Positions 1 to 8,213 of a stretch of DNA of 32,122 bases are shown here, piece by piece; the stretch's first letter is position 1, and the number at the start of each line of letters is the position of its first letter. Position numbers and translations under genes: made by a program. Below the pieces are notes generated by a model. The model saw nothing but the letters and a program-made list of their open reading frames with translations. It did no database searches and was not told the origin of the DNA. Source of the DNA: Aliiruegeria lutimaris. Its GTDB lineage: Bacteria > Pseudomonadota > Alphaproteobacteria > Rhodobacterales > Rhodobacteraceae. The stretch spans positions 1 to 32,122 of the forward strand of contig NZ_FNEK01000057.1 of assembly GCF_900099935.1 (NCBI RefSeq), given 5' to 3'.

Positions 1-49
1 ACTCGCGATGGCCATGGCAGGACCAAGGCATCGCTGAGTTCGGTAAAAG

Positions 50-95
50 TGGTTGCGGGGGTAGGATTTGAACCTACGACCTTCAGGTTATGAGC
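50..95 (-). tRNA. 3' fragment of initiator tRNA-fMet (CAU), truncated
   Basis: Read on the minus strand, this stretch is the anticodon loop (CTCATAA), anticodon 3' stem, variable region, T-arm and acceptor 3' strand ending in CCA of an initiator tRNA-fMet. The T-loop reads GGTTCAAATCC. The 5' half (D-arm and 5' acceptor strand) is absent: similarity stops right after the bases that would begin the anticodon 5' stem, at about position 95, and unrelated DNA follows. It cannot fold into a functional tRNA. A 3' half tRNA beside a phage gene remnant is the usual scar left by a tyrosine integrase that recombines in the anticodon loop. That reading is inference. Nothing is recognisable in bases 1-49. 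Confidence 0.8.
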
Positions 96-130
96 TAATG
101 ATGGCCGCCGACCCCAATTTCCCCCGCTGC

Positions 131-703
131 TCAAAACCGCATCCGATCCTCCCGCCGCGGGCGTTCCGGCCGGTAGTTGCCCATCCGCTGCCCGGTGACG
201 GGATCTGTGTCGAGGTAGGGGCCTTGCGACCGGCGCATGTACTCGGCGAACTGGGTCAGGGCGTCGACCTGATCGTCTTTCGTTGCATCCGGAAACGCCA
301 GGAGTTCGCGGCGAAAGTCATCGAACCAGGGCTTGTCGGTCGGGATCACCAGCTGCCCCGACTTAATCCAGTCGGTATGCGGGATGAACCGGTCGAGCTT
401 GCTGGTCACGACGTTGACTGCTAGGTAGACACCGTTGGTTTCCCGACGGAACTCCTGCAGCAGCGCGATCCCCAGGGCCGATGACTCGATCAGGACCCTG
501 TCCACATACCATTGCTTGCGCAGGCGCCGGACCGACGCCTTGAGTTCGGTGATATCGACCCTTTTTCGGAAGACATCCAGCAGATACCAGCGTTCCTCGT
601 CACAGTGCCAGCCGAAGGTCAAGCCGACGGAGTAGTCGCTCCGCGGCTTGTCCTTGGCAGCGGTGTCCCAGCTTTGCACGCGACGAACGAACTTCGTTTC
701 GTC
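131..703 (-). pseudogene. Phage terminase large subunit, C-terminal nuclease-domain fragment
   Basis: About 190 residues of the C-terminal half of a large terminase subunit, the motor and nuclease that packages phage DNA. The fragment begins near the segment RRVQSWDTA, where the first acidic residue of the RNase H-like nuclease is expected. It continues through a region with LIESSALG and ends with the conserved motif KDDQVDAL shortly before the stop. The N-terminal ATPase (Walker A and B) is missing. Upstream of about position 703 the same frame runs into the antisense strand of the IS3 transposase remnant, so the gene was cut by that junction. It is a relic of a tailed prophage and is not expected to work. 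Confidence 0.85.
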
Positions 704-705
704 CG

Positions 706-1294
706 GGAGCGTACCCGGCCCAACGAGCTCTGGCAGACCGACTTCACCTATCTCAAGGTTATCGGTTGGGGCTGGTATTATCTCAGCACGATCCTCGACG
801 ATCACAGCCGCTACATCGTCGCGTGGAAGCTCTGCACGACGATGAAGGCCGAAGATGTCACCAACACCCTGGAGCTGGCGCTGGAGGCATCGGGCTGTGA
901 CCGGGCCACGGTCGTTCACAAGCCGCGCCTGCTATCCGACAACGGCTCGTCCTACGTCGCTGGAGATCTCGCCGATTTCCTCGACGACAAGGGAATGGAG
1001 CACGTTCGCGGCGCACCGCATCATCCCCAGACACAGGGCAAGATCGAGCGCTGGCACCAGACCATGAAGAACCGAGTTCTGCTGGAAAACTACTACATGC
1101 CCGGAGATCTCGAACGGCAGATCGAAGCCTTCGTCGAGCACTACAACAACCACCGCTACCACGAGAGCTTGGGCAACCTGACACCCGCTGACGTCTACCA
1201 CGGTCGGGGCGCTCAGATCCTGTCAATGAGAGAGGAGATCAAGAAACAGACCATCCGGAAACGCCGCTTGCAGCACGACAGCGCTGCCGCGTAA
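706..1294 (+). pseudogene. IS3-type transposase (integrase core), 5'-truncated
   Basis: This encodes about 195 residues of the catalytic domain of an rve-type (IS3-like) transposase. The DDE residues are visible: Asp in WQTDFTYL, Asp in LLSDNGSSY and Glu in GKIERWHQ. The C-terminal segment NNHRYHESLGNLTPADVY is typical of the family. The N-terminal helix-turn-helix part and the beginning of the core are missing; the sequence starts abruptly at the terminase junction near 706. The open frame continues upstream to about 512, but that part is antisense to the terminase and is not homologous protein. Bases 1295-1370 hold the element's 3' flank, and I see no clear inverted repeat there. Confidence 0.85.
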
Positions 1295-1370
1295 CCTCAA
1301 ACAGAAAGCGAACCGGAACTCACGTTACGAAATCGCCTCGCGATCTCCGAAAAACTCTGACGACGGACAC

Positions 1371-1570
1371 CTGCGGATCTCGGCAGCGAACATCGGCCCG
1401 AAACGCTGCCACCAGAACCGGACCGATTCATGGCTGATATCGATGCCCCGCTCGTGAAGCAGATCCTCGACGTTCCGGAGCGAAAGCGGGAAGCGGATGT
1501 ACATCATCACCGCAAGGCGGATGATCTCGGGCGATGTCTTGAAATAGCGGAATGGGCTGCGCGTGGTCAT
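1371..1570 (-). pseudogene. IS6-family transposase, N-terminal fragment
   Basis: This encodes about 67 residues of the N-terminus of an IS6/IS26-type transposase, including FRYFKTSPEIIRLAVMMY and HESVRFWWQRFGPMFAAEIR. These align closely with the first 68 residues of the intact copy at 18314-19021. After AEIR the frame reads into unrelated sequence, so the entire DDE catalytic region is missing. Confidence 0.88.
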
Positions 1571-1627
1571 CACAGATAGCTAAGCAAGCCCCCCGCCCCA
1601 CTCAAGTCGGGTTCTTCTGACAGAACC
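1371..1627 (-). mobile_element. IS6-family element, remnant with one terminus
   Basis: The right-hand end carries a terminal sequence that reads, inward on the minus strand, GGTTCTGTCAGAAGAACC. It matches the end of the intact IS6 copy ending at 19078 (GGCGGTGTCAGAACAAC). The other end is lost: similarity stops near 1371, inside the transposase gene. The terminus lies two bases from the stop codon of the neighbouring Na/Pi transporter gene. Confidence 0.8.
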
Positions 1628-1629
1628 TC

Positions 1630-3288
1630 TCAGCTTGCTGCAAGACGGCTTTCCAACAATTGTCCGCTGTCGCTCAGCAAAGGATAGGCTATCATCGCGA
1701 AGCTCGTATTGACAGCCTTGAGAGAGCGCAGAAGATCCAAATGGATGCTGCTAGTCTCGATTGATTCCGAAAGTCCTTGCTTCAGGCGATACAGGTGCTT
1801 CTTCTCCAGCTTCTGGGCGATATCGCGCACGGTTTCCTTCTGTTCGACCAAGGCGCGTGCAAGCGAGGGGTCTTCATTCATCATAACCGAGATCGACAAC
1901 TGCAGGTTTCGATATACAGTGTCGTGAAAGTCGGTCAGATCGGACCAACCGTCCTGTGAAAACCTGAGGTTTTCGAGACTCATCGTTTCTGCCAACCCGA
2001 CCATCTTGCGCGAAATCATGTCGGCTGCAGCTTCCAAGTTCGCCGCAATTCCGGCCAGATCGATGGCGCGTGTGCCGATTTCTTCTTCGCCCTCCTTGCC
2101 GTGAACCCCCGCCAGATAGATCCTAACCTTCAGCGAACGCTGCGCGACACTCTGGTTTTGCGCGCGGATCGCCTGCGCCGCCATTTCATCGAAACCATCG
2201 AACAGCGTGATTACCTTGCGGTGCATTGCCTCGACCTGACCGCCGATATGCACCAGTTCGCGGACCGCACAAGAGAACGCGCGCTTGGGCGTGTCCAAGG
2301 CGTCGGGGTCCAGAGCACTATCCCGCGCGGCAGCATCCGCCTCGGCATTGCTGTCCGCAACAATCAGTGAAACAGCGCGATAGATGAGGCTGACAAGGGG
2401 CAGGCAAAGCAGCAGCAAAGCGGCGTTGAATGCCAGATGCAGATTCAGTACCTGCTGGGCCGGCTCCGCCCCGAGGGCGCGCGGTATTTCCGGAAAGACC
2501 GACAGAAGGTACACAAGGCCCGCCGCCCCGCCGCCTCGCAGAAGCAGATTGGCCAGAACCGCGCGGCGCACCGCAACGCCGGATTTCAAGGTCAGCACCA
2601 GGGCGATCAAGGACCCGCCCAGATTGGCACCCAACACCATGGCAAATGCCGCTTCGGGCGGGATAATCCCCTGCCCCGCCATGGTCACGAACAACAACAC
2701 AGCTGCAACGCTGGAATGCACCAGCCACGCGAAGACCGCGGCAACGATGAACGCGGCAGAGGGTTCATCGGCCAGATACAGGATAACAGTCATACTTTGC
2801 TGACCATCTATCAACGGTGTGCTGGCGGCCCGGATCAGGTCCAGCGACATGAACAACAACGCAAGGCCGACTGAAATGCGACCGATCTGGCGCAGGCGAC
2901 GCCGCGAACTACGAAGGAACGTCACGACACCCGCCAGCAACAAGACCGGCGCGACCACCGACAGCGAGGAATTGAGCAATTGCGCAACAATCGCAGAGCC
3001 GAGGTCAGCCCCCAGCAGGATTGTCAGCCCAACGACACCATCGATCGTTCCCGCCGTCATGAAACCGGCCATCAGCACCGCCACCGCAGTCGAACTTTGC
3101 AGCAGGATCGCCGCCAGACTGCCGCATGCCGCCGCCTTGAACCGGCTGGATGTCGACAGTCGCAGCCAGCGGCGCAATTGGCCACCGAACGCCCGCTCAA
3201 AACCGGTGCGCACCAGACGAACCGACCAGATCAGAAGCGCGGCGGCACTGGCCAAGTTGAGCAGGATTACCATTGTATTCCCTACCAT
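1630..3288 (-). CDS. Na/Pi cotransporter family protein with C-terminal PhoU domain
   Basis: A 552-residue inner-membrane protein of the NptA/YjbB type, which moves inorganic phosphate with sodium; relatives can export Pi. The N-terminal ~320 residues hold two inverted halves of hydrophobic segments. The first has the family signature LLQSSTAVAVLMAG; the matching site in the second half reads LVHSSVAAVLLFVTMAG, so the Gln of the QSS motif is His. Residues ~350-545 form a helical PhoU-like regulatory domain. The start at 3288 is preceded by GAGG at good spacing; an upstream in-frame extension to 3354 has no support. It is the last gene of the phosphoester cassette, 123 bases after the inositol-monophosphatase-family gene, and may be co-transcribed. 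Its likely job is to dispose of or balance phosphate released by the enzymes upstream. An IS6 terminus ends two bases from its stop codon, so the native last residues could have been altered. Confidence 0.88.
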   Translation of the reverse strand: MVGNTMVILLNLASAAALLIWSVRLVRTGFERAFGGQLRRWLRLSTSSRFKAAACGSLAAILLQSSTAVAVLMAGFMTAGTIDGVVGLTILLGADLGSAIVAQLLNSSLSVVAPVLLLAGVVTFLRSSRRRLRQIGRISVGLALLFMSLDLIRAASTPLIDGQQSMTVILYLADEPSAAFIVAAVFAWLVHSSVAAVLLFVTMAGQGIIPPEAAFAMVLGANLGGSLIALVLTLKSGVAVRRAVLANLLLRGGGAAGLVYLLSVFPEIPRALGAEPAQQVLNLHLAFNAALLLLCLPLVSLIYRAVSLIVADSNAEADAAARDSALDPDALDTPKRAFSCAVRELVHIGGQVEAMHRKVITLFDGFDEMAAQAIRAQNQSVAQRSLKVRIYLAGVHGKEGEEEIGTRAIDLAGIAANLEAAADMISRKMVGLAETMSLENLRFSQDGWSDLTDFHDTVYRNLQLSISVMMNEDPSLARALVEQKETVRDIAQKLEKKHLYRLKQGLSESIETSSIHLDLLRSLKAVNTSFAMIAYPLLSDSGQLLESRLAAS

Positions 3289-3382
3289 GTGATCCTCACA
3301 GGATTGGTCCACATGACTGCGGCGACATTGTACGAAGGTGGCATGCGTCCGCATTCCCCCGCAACGTCCGCGGCCGTTCGGC

Positions 3383-3412
3383 TACGCAGGCTGCCTTTAC
3401 GCAGGCTGCCTT
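3383..3412. repeat. Tandem duplication of a 15-mer
   Basis: TACGCAGGCTGCCTT occurs twice head to tail between the inositol-monophosphatase-family gene and the Na/Pi transporter gene. The second copy ends on the first base of the complement of the upstream gene's stop codon. It could be replication slippage or a duplicated regulatory site. No function is evident. Confidence 0.9.
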
Positions 3413-4242
3413 CAAGTCACGCATTTGGACAGGTCCCTGACGCATTCTCCGACGGATTGACAACTGGCAGCGATCACACTGCCGTGGCGCAAGGTCGGCG
3501 CATAATCCCTGTGACCGTCGACCTGCGACCACCCGCCGGCCTCATTCACCACCAGCAATCCCGCAGCGTGATCCCATGGGTTCAACGACGCAGAAACGAG
3601 GAAATCCGCCTCTCCGGCCGCCACCAGCCGGTATTCGTGACAGGAACACCGGATCGCCTGTATCTGGTAGACCGGCGCGAAAGTCTGCATCACGATTGCT
3701 CGCTCCGCTGCCGCGTAATTGTCCAACGGAAGAAATCCTCTGGCCGTCTCGAGCCTGCGCGACGCGCCGGACATCACCGGGTGCGCGGCCACGGTTTCAC
3801 TTGAAAAAAAGGCACCGCCCCCGCGAACTCCTACGATCCAGTCGTCAAGCACCGGATCATAGAGCAGACCGAAGATCGTCTCACCCTTCTCCACCACCGC
3901 TAGGATCGTCCCGAAAATGGCCAGTCCGGAGACAAAATTGCCGGTTCCGTCAATGGGATCGACGATCACAGTGGTGTCTGCCGTTGCAATCAGATTCTGT
4001 ACCTCGGGCCGATCGGCCACGGCCTCTTCGCCCACGACAACGGCATGGGGAAGAATCTTCGAAACTGCAGCGGTGATTGCCCGTTCAGCCGCCCGATCCG
4101 CATCGGTCACAAGATCCTTGGCATCTACTTTGGTCGAGATGGCCTGCGGCGACAGATTGCGAAAATACGGCATGATCTCGCGACGGCCGGTGTCGCGAAC
4201 GGCGTCGATCAGCGCGTCGATCTGGCGGGTGGTCAAGCTCAT
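3412..4242 (-). CDS. Inositol monophosphatase family protein
   Basis: A 276-residue cytoplasmic Mg2+-dependent, Li+-sensitive-type phosphomonoesterase. The family metal-binding motifs are present: GEE at ~71-73, DPIDGT at 95-100 and WDHAAG at 223-228, plus DLVTDAD at 43-49. Known members remove phosphate from inositol-1-phosphate, histidinol phosphate or 3'(2'),5'-bisphosphate nucleotides; the sequence alone does not decide between them. Its ATG overlaps the stop of the phosphodiesterase gene by four bases (ATGA), so the two are probably translated together. In this context it is best read as the second hydrolytic step: the phosphodiesterase yields a phosphomonoester and this enzyme releases Pi. 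Because members of this family act on inositol phosphates, glycerophosphoinositol is one possible substrate of the pathway, but that is inference. Confidence 0.9.
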   Translation of the reverse strand: MSLTTRQIDALIDAVRDTGRREIMPYFRNLSPQAISTKVDAKDLVTDADRAAERAITAAVSKILPHAVVVGEEAVADRPEVQNLIATADTTVIVDPIDGTGNFVSGLAIFGTILAVVEKGETIFGLLYDPVLDDWIVGVRGGGAFFSSETVAAHPVMSGASRRLETARGFLPLDNYAAAERAIVMQTFAPVYQIQAIRCSCHEYRLVAAGEADFLVSASLNPWDHAAGLLVVNEAGGWSQVDGHRDYAPTLRHGSVIAASCQSVGECVRDLSKCVT

Positions 4243-5051
4243 GTCTCGGGCCTCTCGGGGTGGGAGAACGTCTGTGGTGCATACTGGAAATGCTGCGGCG
4301 TCACGACGTGGCGACCGGCGTCGTCGACCTCGTGGACATGGTAATAGTCCTGCAGTCCTTCGAACCGGATCGGAGATGCACCGAACGGAAGCTCCGAGGT
4401 ATGGGCGCTGGTCGGGCTGCCGGTCACGAAACAGGCCGCCCCGTGGCAGAACCCCTGATACGGGCGATGCACATGGCCCGACAGGATTATCTGCCGTCCG
4501 TCTGCGCGTTGCAAAATTCCCAACATCTTGCCAGAGCCGTCCAGCCGCGCCACCGCATCGAAATCCCGCATGCCCGGCGATATCGGCGGATGGTGCATCA
4601 CGACGACCAGCGTTCCCGCATCCCGCCGCGCACTTTCCTGCGCGACAAGGCGTAGCGCTTCGGCATCGATGCGGCCGGTCGTCTCGCCTTCGATGCAGGT
4701 GTCGATCCCCAGTAGTCGAAGACCCGAAAGGGGCACGACCCGGTTGGTGATGTCCCAGTCAGAGAATTGCCCGGAGCCGGAGCAATAGGCGCGATACCCA
4801 GCGGGGCCGTCGTGATTGCCTGGAACGATGTAGACCGGCAGGTTGATCTGCGCGAAGAGTGCCTCGAACCGGCGGAACGAGGTGGCATCCGCGTCATCGG
4901 TCATGTCACCGGACACCACCACGAAATCCAGCCCCTCGCGGATCCGGCAGACATCGTGCACGAGATGCGTGACGATGGTATCGGCATCGGCCAGAACGCC
5001 ATCAACCGGGGTCTGGCTGAGGTGTAAATCGCTCAGATGGGCAAATCGCAT
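4239..5051 (-). CDS. Metallophosphoesterase, GpdQ/CpdA-type phosphodiesterase
   Basis: A 270-residue cytoplasmic binuclear-metal phosphodiesterase. All calcineurin-like motifs are present in order: D8 and H10 in SDLHL, GDMTDD (D49), GNHD (N79), MHHPP (~152-156) and GHVHR (H193, H195). The length and motif spacing match class III cyclic-nucleotide phosphodiesterases and GpdQ, the glycerophosphodiesterase of Enterobacter. The start is set at 5051 so that the protein begins MRFAHLSDLH, as family members do; longer in-frame starts (for example 5078) add residues with no family similarity. It sits directly behind two Ugp-like permease genes, where E. coli has the unrelated glycerophosphodiesterase UgpQ. 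A role in cleaving an imported phosphodiester is therefore likely, as an analogous replacement. Confidence 0.88.
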   Translation of the reverse strand: MRFAHLSDLHLSQTPVDGVLADADTIVTHLVHDVCRIREGLDFVVVSGDMTDDADATSFRRFEALFAQINLPVYIVPGNHDGPAGYRAYCSGSGQFSDWDITNRVVPLSGLRLLGIDTCIEGETTGRIDAEALRLVAQESARRDAGTLVVVMHHPPISPGMRDFDAVARLDGSGKMLGILQRADGRQIILSGHVHRPYQGFCHGAACFVTGSPTSAHTSELPFGASPIRFEGLQDYYHVHEVDDAGRHVVTPQHFQYAPQTFSHPERPET

Positions 5052-5095
5052 GAGTGCTCCGTGGCCAGCGACACGCATGCCGCCGGAATGATGGA

Positions 5096-5908
5096 TTACT
5101 TGATCCCGGCGCGCATGAAGTTCGCGACGAACTGGCGCTGGAAGATGAGGAAGGCTATGATCAGCGGCGCGGTCGTCATCAGGGTCGCTGCGTTTACCAG
5201 GGACCATTCCACGCCACTTTCCACCGTCGCGAACACGCTGAGACCGACGGTCACGGGGCGCACCTCGGGCGAATTAGTGACGATGAGCGGCCAAAGGAAG
5301 TTGTTCCAGTGGAAGCTGATCGAAACCAGCCCGTAGGCCAAGTACACTGGCTTGGCCAATGGAACATAGACGTTCCAAAGCACCCGCCAGGCCCCGGCAC
5401 CTTCAATCTGCGCCGCCTCGTCGAGCGATTTCGGTACGGTCATGAAGGTCTGGCGCAGCAGGAAGATCCCGAAGGCCGAATTAAGGTACGGCAGTGCGAT
5501 CCCGATGATCGTATCCGTCAATCCGATGCTCGACAGCGTCAGGTAGTTCTCGACGATCAGAATCTCTGGCGAGATCAGCAGCTGAACCATCACCAGCCCG
5601 AAGGCAAGCCCGGCCCAGCGGAACTTGTAGCGCACGAAAGCATACGCCACGAGCGTGCAGAGAATGAAGTTCGCAATGATCACGATGGTGATCAGGATCA
5701 AGGTATTCAAAAAATAGAGCGCGAAGGGTGCGGCGTTCCAGGCCTGCGCGAAGTTTTCGAAGGTGATGGGTGCATTCCACTTGAAGTTGGCAGAATACTT
5801 CTCTTCGTGGAAGGCTGTCCAGACCGAATAGAGGAACGGAAGTCCCCAGAGACCCGCCAGCACGAACGCCAGCGTGGTCATGAATATTCTGTTCAATCCC
5901 TTGGTCAT
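5096..5908 (-). CDS. Carbohydrate/glycerol-phosphate-type ABC permease (UgpE-like)
   Basis: A 270-residue inner-membrane permease of the CUT1 class (MalG/UgpE side) with six predicted membrane segments. The EAA loop that docks the ATPase is DEAAQIEGAGAWRVLWNVYV, followed by PLAKP. The start codon overlaps the stop of the partner permease by four bases. With the partner permease and the ATPase encoded at 8214-9278 it should form the translocation channel. The substrate class (sugar or glycerol phosphoester) is inferred from the accompanying phosphodiesterase, not from permease residues. Confidence 0.9.
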   Translation of the reverse strand: MTKGLNRIFMTTLAFVLAGLWGLPFLYSVWTAFHEEKYSANFKWNAPITFENFAQAWNAAPFALYFLNTLILITIVIIANFILCTLVAYAFVRYKFRWAGLAFGLVMVQLLISPEILIVENYLTLSSIGLTDTIIGIALPYLNSAFGIFLLRQTFMTVPKSLDEAAQIEGAGAWRVLWNVYVPLAKPVYLAYGLVSISFHWNNFLWPLIVTNSPEVRPVTVGLSVFATVESGVEWSLVNAATLMTTAPLIIAFLIFQRQFVANFMRAGIK

Positions 5909-6780
5909 TGGTAGTGCGTCTTTCTGTCAAGAACCCAGAACTGGAAGGCCGCCAGGACCCCGAGTATGGCCACCATCAAGACGGTCAGCGTCGCTCCATA
6001 GGCGAAATCGCGCTGCCGGAAAGTGACCTCGTAGATGTAGTAGAGCAGCAGGGCGCTGGAGTTGTCGGGACCGCCCTTCGTCATGACGATGATGTGGTCC
6101 ACCAGCCGGAAAGCGTTGATTAGCGCGTTCACTGCCACGAAGATCGTGGTAGGCCGCAGCAGCGGAAACACCACATCGATGAAGACCCGGACCGGACCCG
6201 CACCCTCAAGTCGCGCGGCATCCTTGAGGTTCTCGGGCACCGCCTGAAGCGCCGCAAGATAGAAGATCATGAACAACCCCGCCTCTTTCCAGACCGCCAC
6301 CACCATCATCGACGCCAGTGAGGTCTCGGTGCTGCCGAGGAAGTTGATCGTCGGCAGACCGAAGAAGTTCATAATCTGCGAAGCAAGTCCGATGCCAGGC
6401 GCATAGAAGAACAGCCAAATATTCGCGACCGCCACCAGCGGCAGCATAGTCGGCATGAAAAAAGACAAGCGCATCAGCCCCGTTGCCGGGAGTTTAGAGT
6501 TCACCAGAAGCGCCATGCTGATCGACAGGAAGATCGCCAACGGGATGGTGCCAAGCGCGTAGAGCCCGCTATTGGTCAGCACCTGCATCAGCTTTTCGTC
6601 CGCGATCAACGCCTCGTAATTCTCGATGCCGACGAACTTCGACGGGCGGCGGGAACTTGCGTTGTTCCAGAGCGAGTTAATCAAGGCGCGCACGGCCGGA
6701 TAATGGGTGAACGCCACAAGTAACGAACACGGCATGACCAGCAATACGAACCCAAGGCCCAAAGGCAAACGCTTGTTCAT
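5905..6780 (-). CDS. Carbohydrate/glycerol-phosphate-type ABC permease (UgpA-like)
   Basis: A 291-residue inner-membrane permease, MalF/UgpA side of the CUT1 family, with six predicted membrane helices. The EAA loop reads LKDAARLEGAGPVRVFIDVV, then FPLLRP. The chosen ATG at 6780 follows GGAA at about six bases; a GTG at 6795 would add five residues. It is separated from the upstream binding-protein gene by 93 bases that contain a strong stem-loop, and is coupled to the downstream permease by an ATGA overlap. It pairs with that permease in one importer. Confidence 0.9.
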   Translation of the reverse strand: MNKRLPLGLGFVLLVMPCSLLVAFTHYPAVRALINSLWNNASSRRPSKFVGIENYEALIADEKLMQVLTNSGLYALGTIPLAIFLSISMALLVNSKLPATGLMRLSFFMPTMLPLVAVANIWLFFYAPGIGLASQIMNFFGLPTINFLGSTETSLASMMVVAVWKEAGLFMIFYLAALQAVPENLKDAARLEGAGPVRVFIDVVFPLLRPTTIFVAVNALINAFRLVDHIIVMTKGGPDNSSALLLYYIYEVTFRQRDFAYGATLTVLMVAILGVLAAFQFWVLDRKTHYQ

Positions 6781-6810
6781 GGCGTTCCATTCCACTTCAT
6801 GGGGAGTTGC

Positions 6811-6840
6811 CTGCGCACACGCAGGGTGGCGCGCGCGCAG
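6811..6840 (-). promoter_or_regulatory. Intercistronic stem-loop between binding-protein and permease genes
   Basis: In the transcript this 30-base stretch folds into a 12-bp stem (two G-U pairs, the rest Watson-Crick, almost all G-C) with a six-base loop. No run of U follows, so it is not a typical intrinsic terminator. In ABC operons such hairpins behind the binding-protein gene protect the upstream mRNA from 3' decay and give more binding protein than permease. That role is inferred here. Confidence 0.6.
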
Positions 6841-6873
6841 GTCAGCACTTTTGGCCCTAAGACCAAAGAATCC

Positions 6874-8163
6874 TTACTTATAGTCGCTCAGAACGCTGTC
6901 GGCGCCTTCCTGAGCCTTTGCAAGCGCCTCAGCGGCAGTGCTGCCACCGGTCACGACGCTTTCGATCGCGTCCACAAGGTATTGAGTGACCTTGGCACGC
7001 TGGAATGTCGCGAACTCGCGGTAGGCGTATGGCAACTGATCCAAGGCGACAAGCGCCTGGGGCAGCTTTTCGGAATAGGCTTTCATCTCCGGCGTTTCCC
7101 AAGTGTCAGGACGCGGTGCGACATAGCCTGTGGCGATGCTCCAGCGCGCGGCGTTCTCGGGCGCCGTCATGAACTTGATGAAATCCAGTGCTGCTTCACG
7201 CTCTTCGTCGGTGGTCTCCTTGAAGATGTAGAAGTTGCCGCCGCCAAGCGGTGCGCCGGGGCCATCGCCACCGGGCAGGAAGCCCACTCCCCAGTCGAAT
7301 TCCGCGTTTTCGTTGATGAAAGCGAGGTTGCCGGTTGAAGTCCACATCGAGGCTGTTTGACCTTCGAGGAACGCTTTCGGTGTATCGCCCCAGGAGATGC
7401 CTCCCGGCTGCATAACACCTTCATCGGACAGCTGCACAAGGAATTCCAGTGCCGCCGTCGTTGCGGGTGTATCGAACCGAGCTTCTGTGCCGGTTTCGGT
7501 GGAGAGCACATCCCCTTTCGAGACCACAAGCCCGCCGAACAGCCATGCCCCGCCAAGCCCCAAGGTCGGAATCCGGGTGCCCCATTGCGTGACGTTGCCG
7601 TTGTCGTCCTTGACGACCAGTTTCTTGCCCATTTCGATCATTTCGTCCCATGTTTTGGGCGGCGTTTCCGGATCAAGACCCGCAGCGCGGAAGGCATCCT
7701 TGTTGAAATACAGCACCGGCGTCGAGCGCTGGAACGGAATGCTGTATGTCTTGCCCTCAAATCTCGAGTCCGACATGAAAGCCGGGTAGAAGCCATCCAT
7801 CCAGGCTTGATCTTCGGCGGTGGTGGCAATGTCCGAGATTGGCAGGATGACGTCCTCCTCGACCAGAGTGAACAGATCGATAGACAGCAGAACGGCCACT
7901 TGCGGAGGATCGCCAGCCTGTGCAGCCGTCAGCGCCTTGGTCGTCGTTTCTTCGTAGTTGCCAGCATAGACCGCCTTCACAGTGTGCTGCGGGTTCTGGG
8001 CCGCCCATTTGTTCGTCAATTCCTCGATCGTGGCAACGGCCGGCGCGTTCACGCCAACCGGGAAATAGAACTCCAGATCAGCCGCCTGCACGCTGGCCGC
8101 ACCACCCGAAATCAAAGCCCCAAGGACCAAAGGCATCGCCGAAGCGCATTTCAGTCTCATCAT
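6874..8163 (-). CDS. ABC transporter periplasmic binding protein, UgpB-like (solute-binding family 1)
   Basis: A 429-residue periplasmic solute-binding protein. Residues 1-27 form a Sec signal peptide ending at VQAADL. The start at 8163 is supported by GGAGGAG six bases upstream. The body has features of cluster B/CUT1 binding proteins: a lobe with RSTPVLYFNKDAFRAAGLDP, the segment TWDEMIEMGKKL, and a C-terminal RWSIATGYVAPRP segment like that of UgpB, whose known ligands are glycerol-3-phosphate and glycerophosphodiesters. The Ugp assignment leans on the operon context. It lies between the ATPase and the permeases and is followed by the stem-loop at 6811-6840, consistent with high expression. 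Confidence 0.85.
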   Translation of the reverse strand: MMRLKCASAMPLVLGALISGGAASVQAADLEFYFPVGVNAPAVATIEELTNKWAAQNPQHTVKAVYAGNYEETTTKALTAAQAGDPPQVAVLLSIDLFTLVEEDVILPISDIATTAEDQAWMDGFYPAFMSDSRFEGKTYSIPFQRSTPVLYFNKDAFRAAGLDPETPPKTWDEMIEMGKKLVVKDDNGNVTQWGTRIPTLGLGGAWLFGGLVVSKGDVLSTETGTEARFDTPATTAALEFLVQLSDEGVMQPGGISWGDTPKAFLEGQTASMWTSTGNLAFINENAEFDWGVGFLPGGDGPGAPLGGGNFYIFKETTDEEREAALDFIKFMTAPENAARWSIATGYVAPRPDTWETPEMKAYSEKLPQALVALDQLPYAYREFATFQRAKVTQYLVDAIESVVTGGSTAAEALAKAQEGADSVLSDYK

Positions 8164-8213
8164 ATCCGTCTCCTCCTGGTTTATAGAATGGGACACTCCC
8201 GATCCCGGTGTTT

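Noticed and set aside
6811-6840. The strong hairpin as an intrinsic terminator
   Set aside because: No U tract follows and the permease genes of the same importer lie directly downstream.
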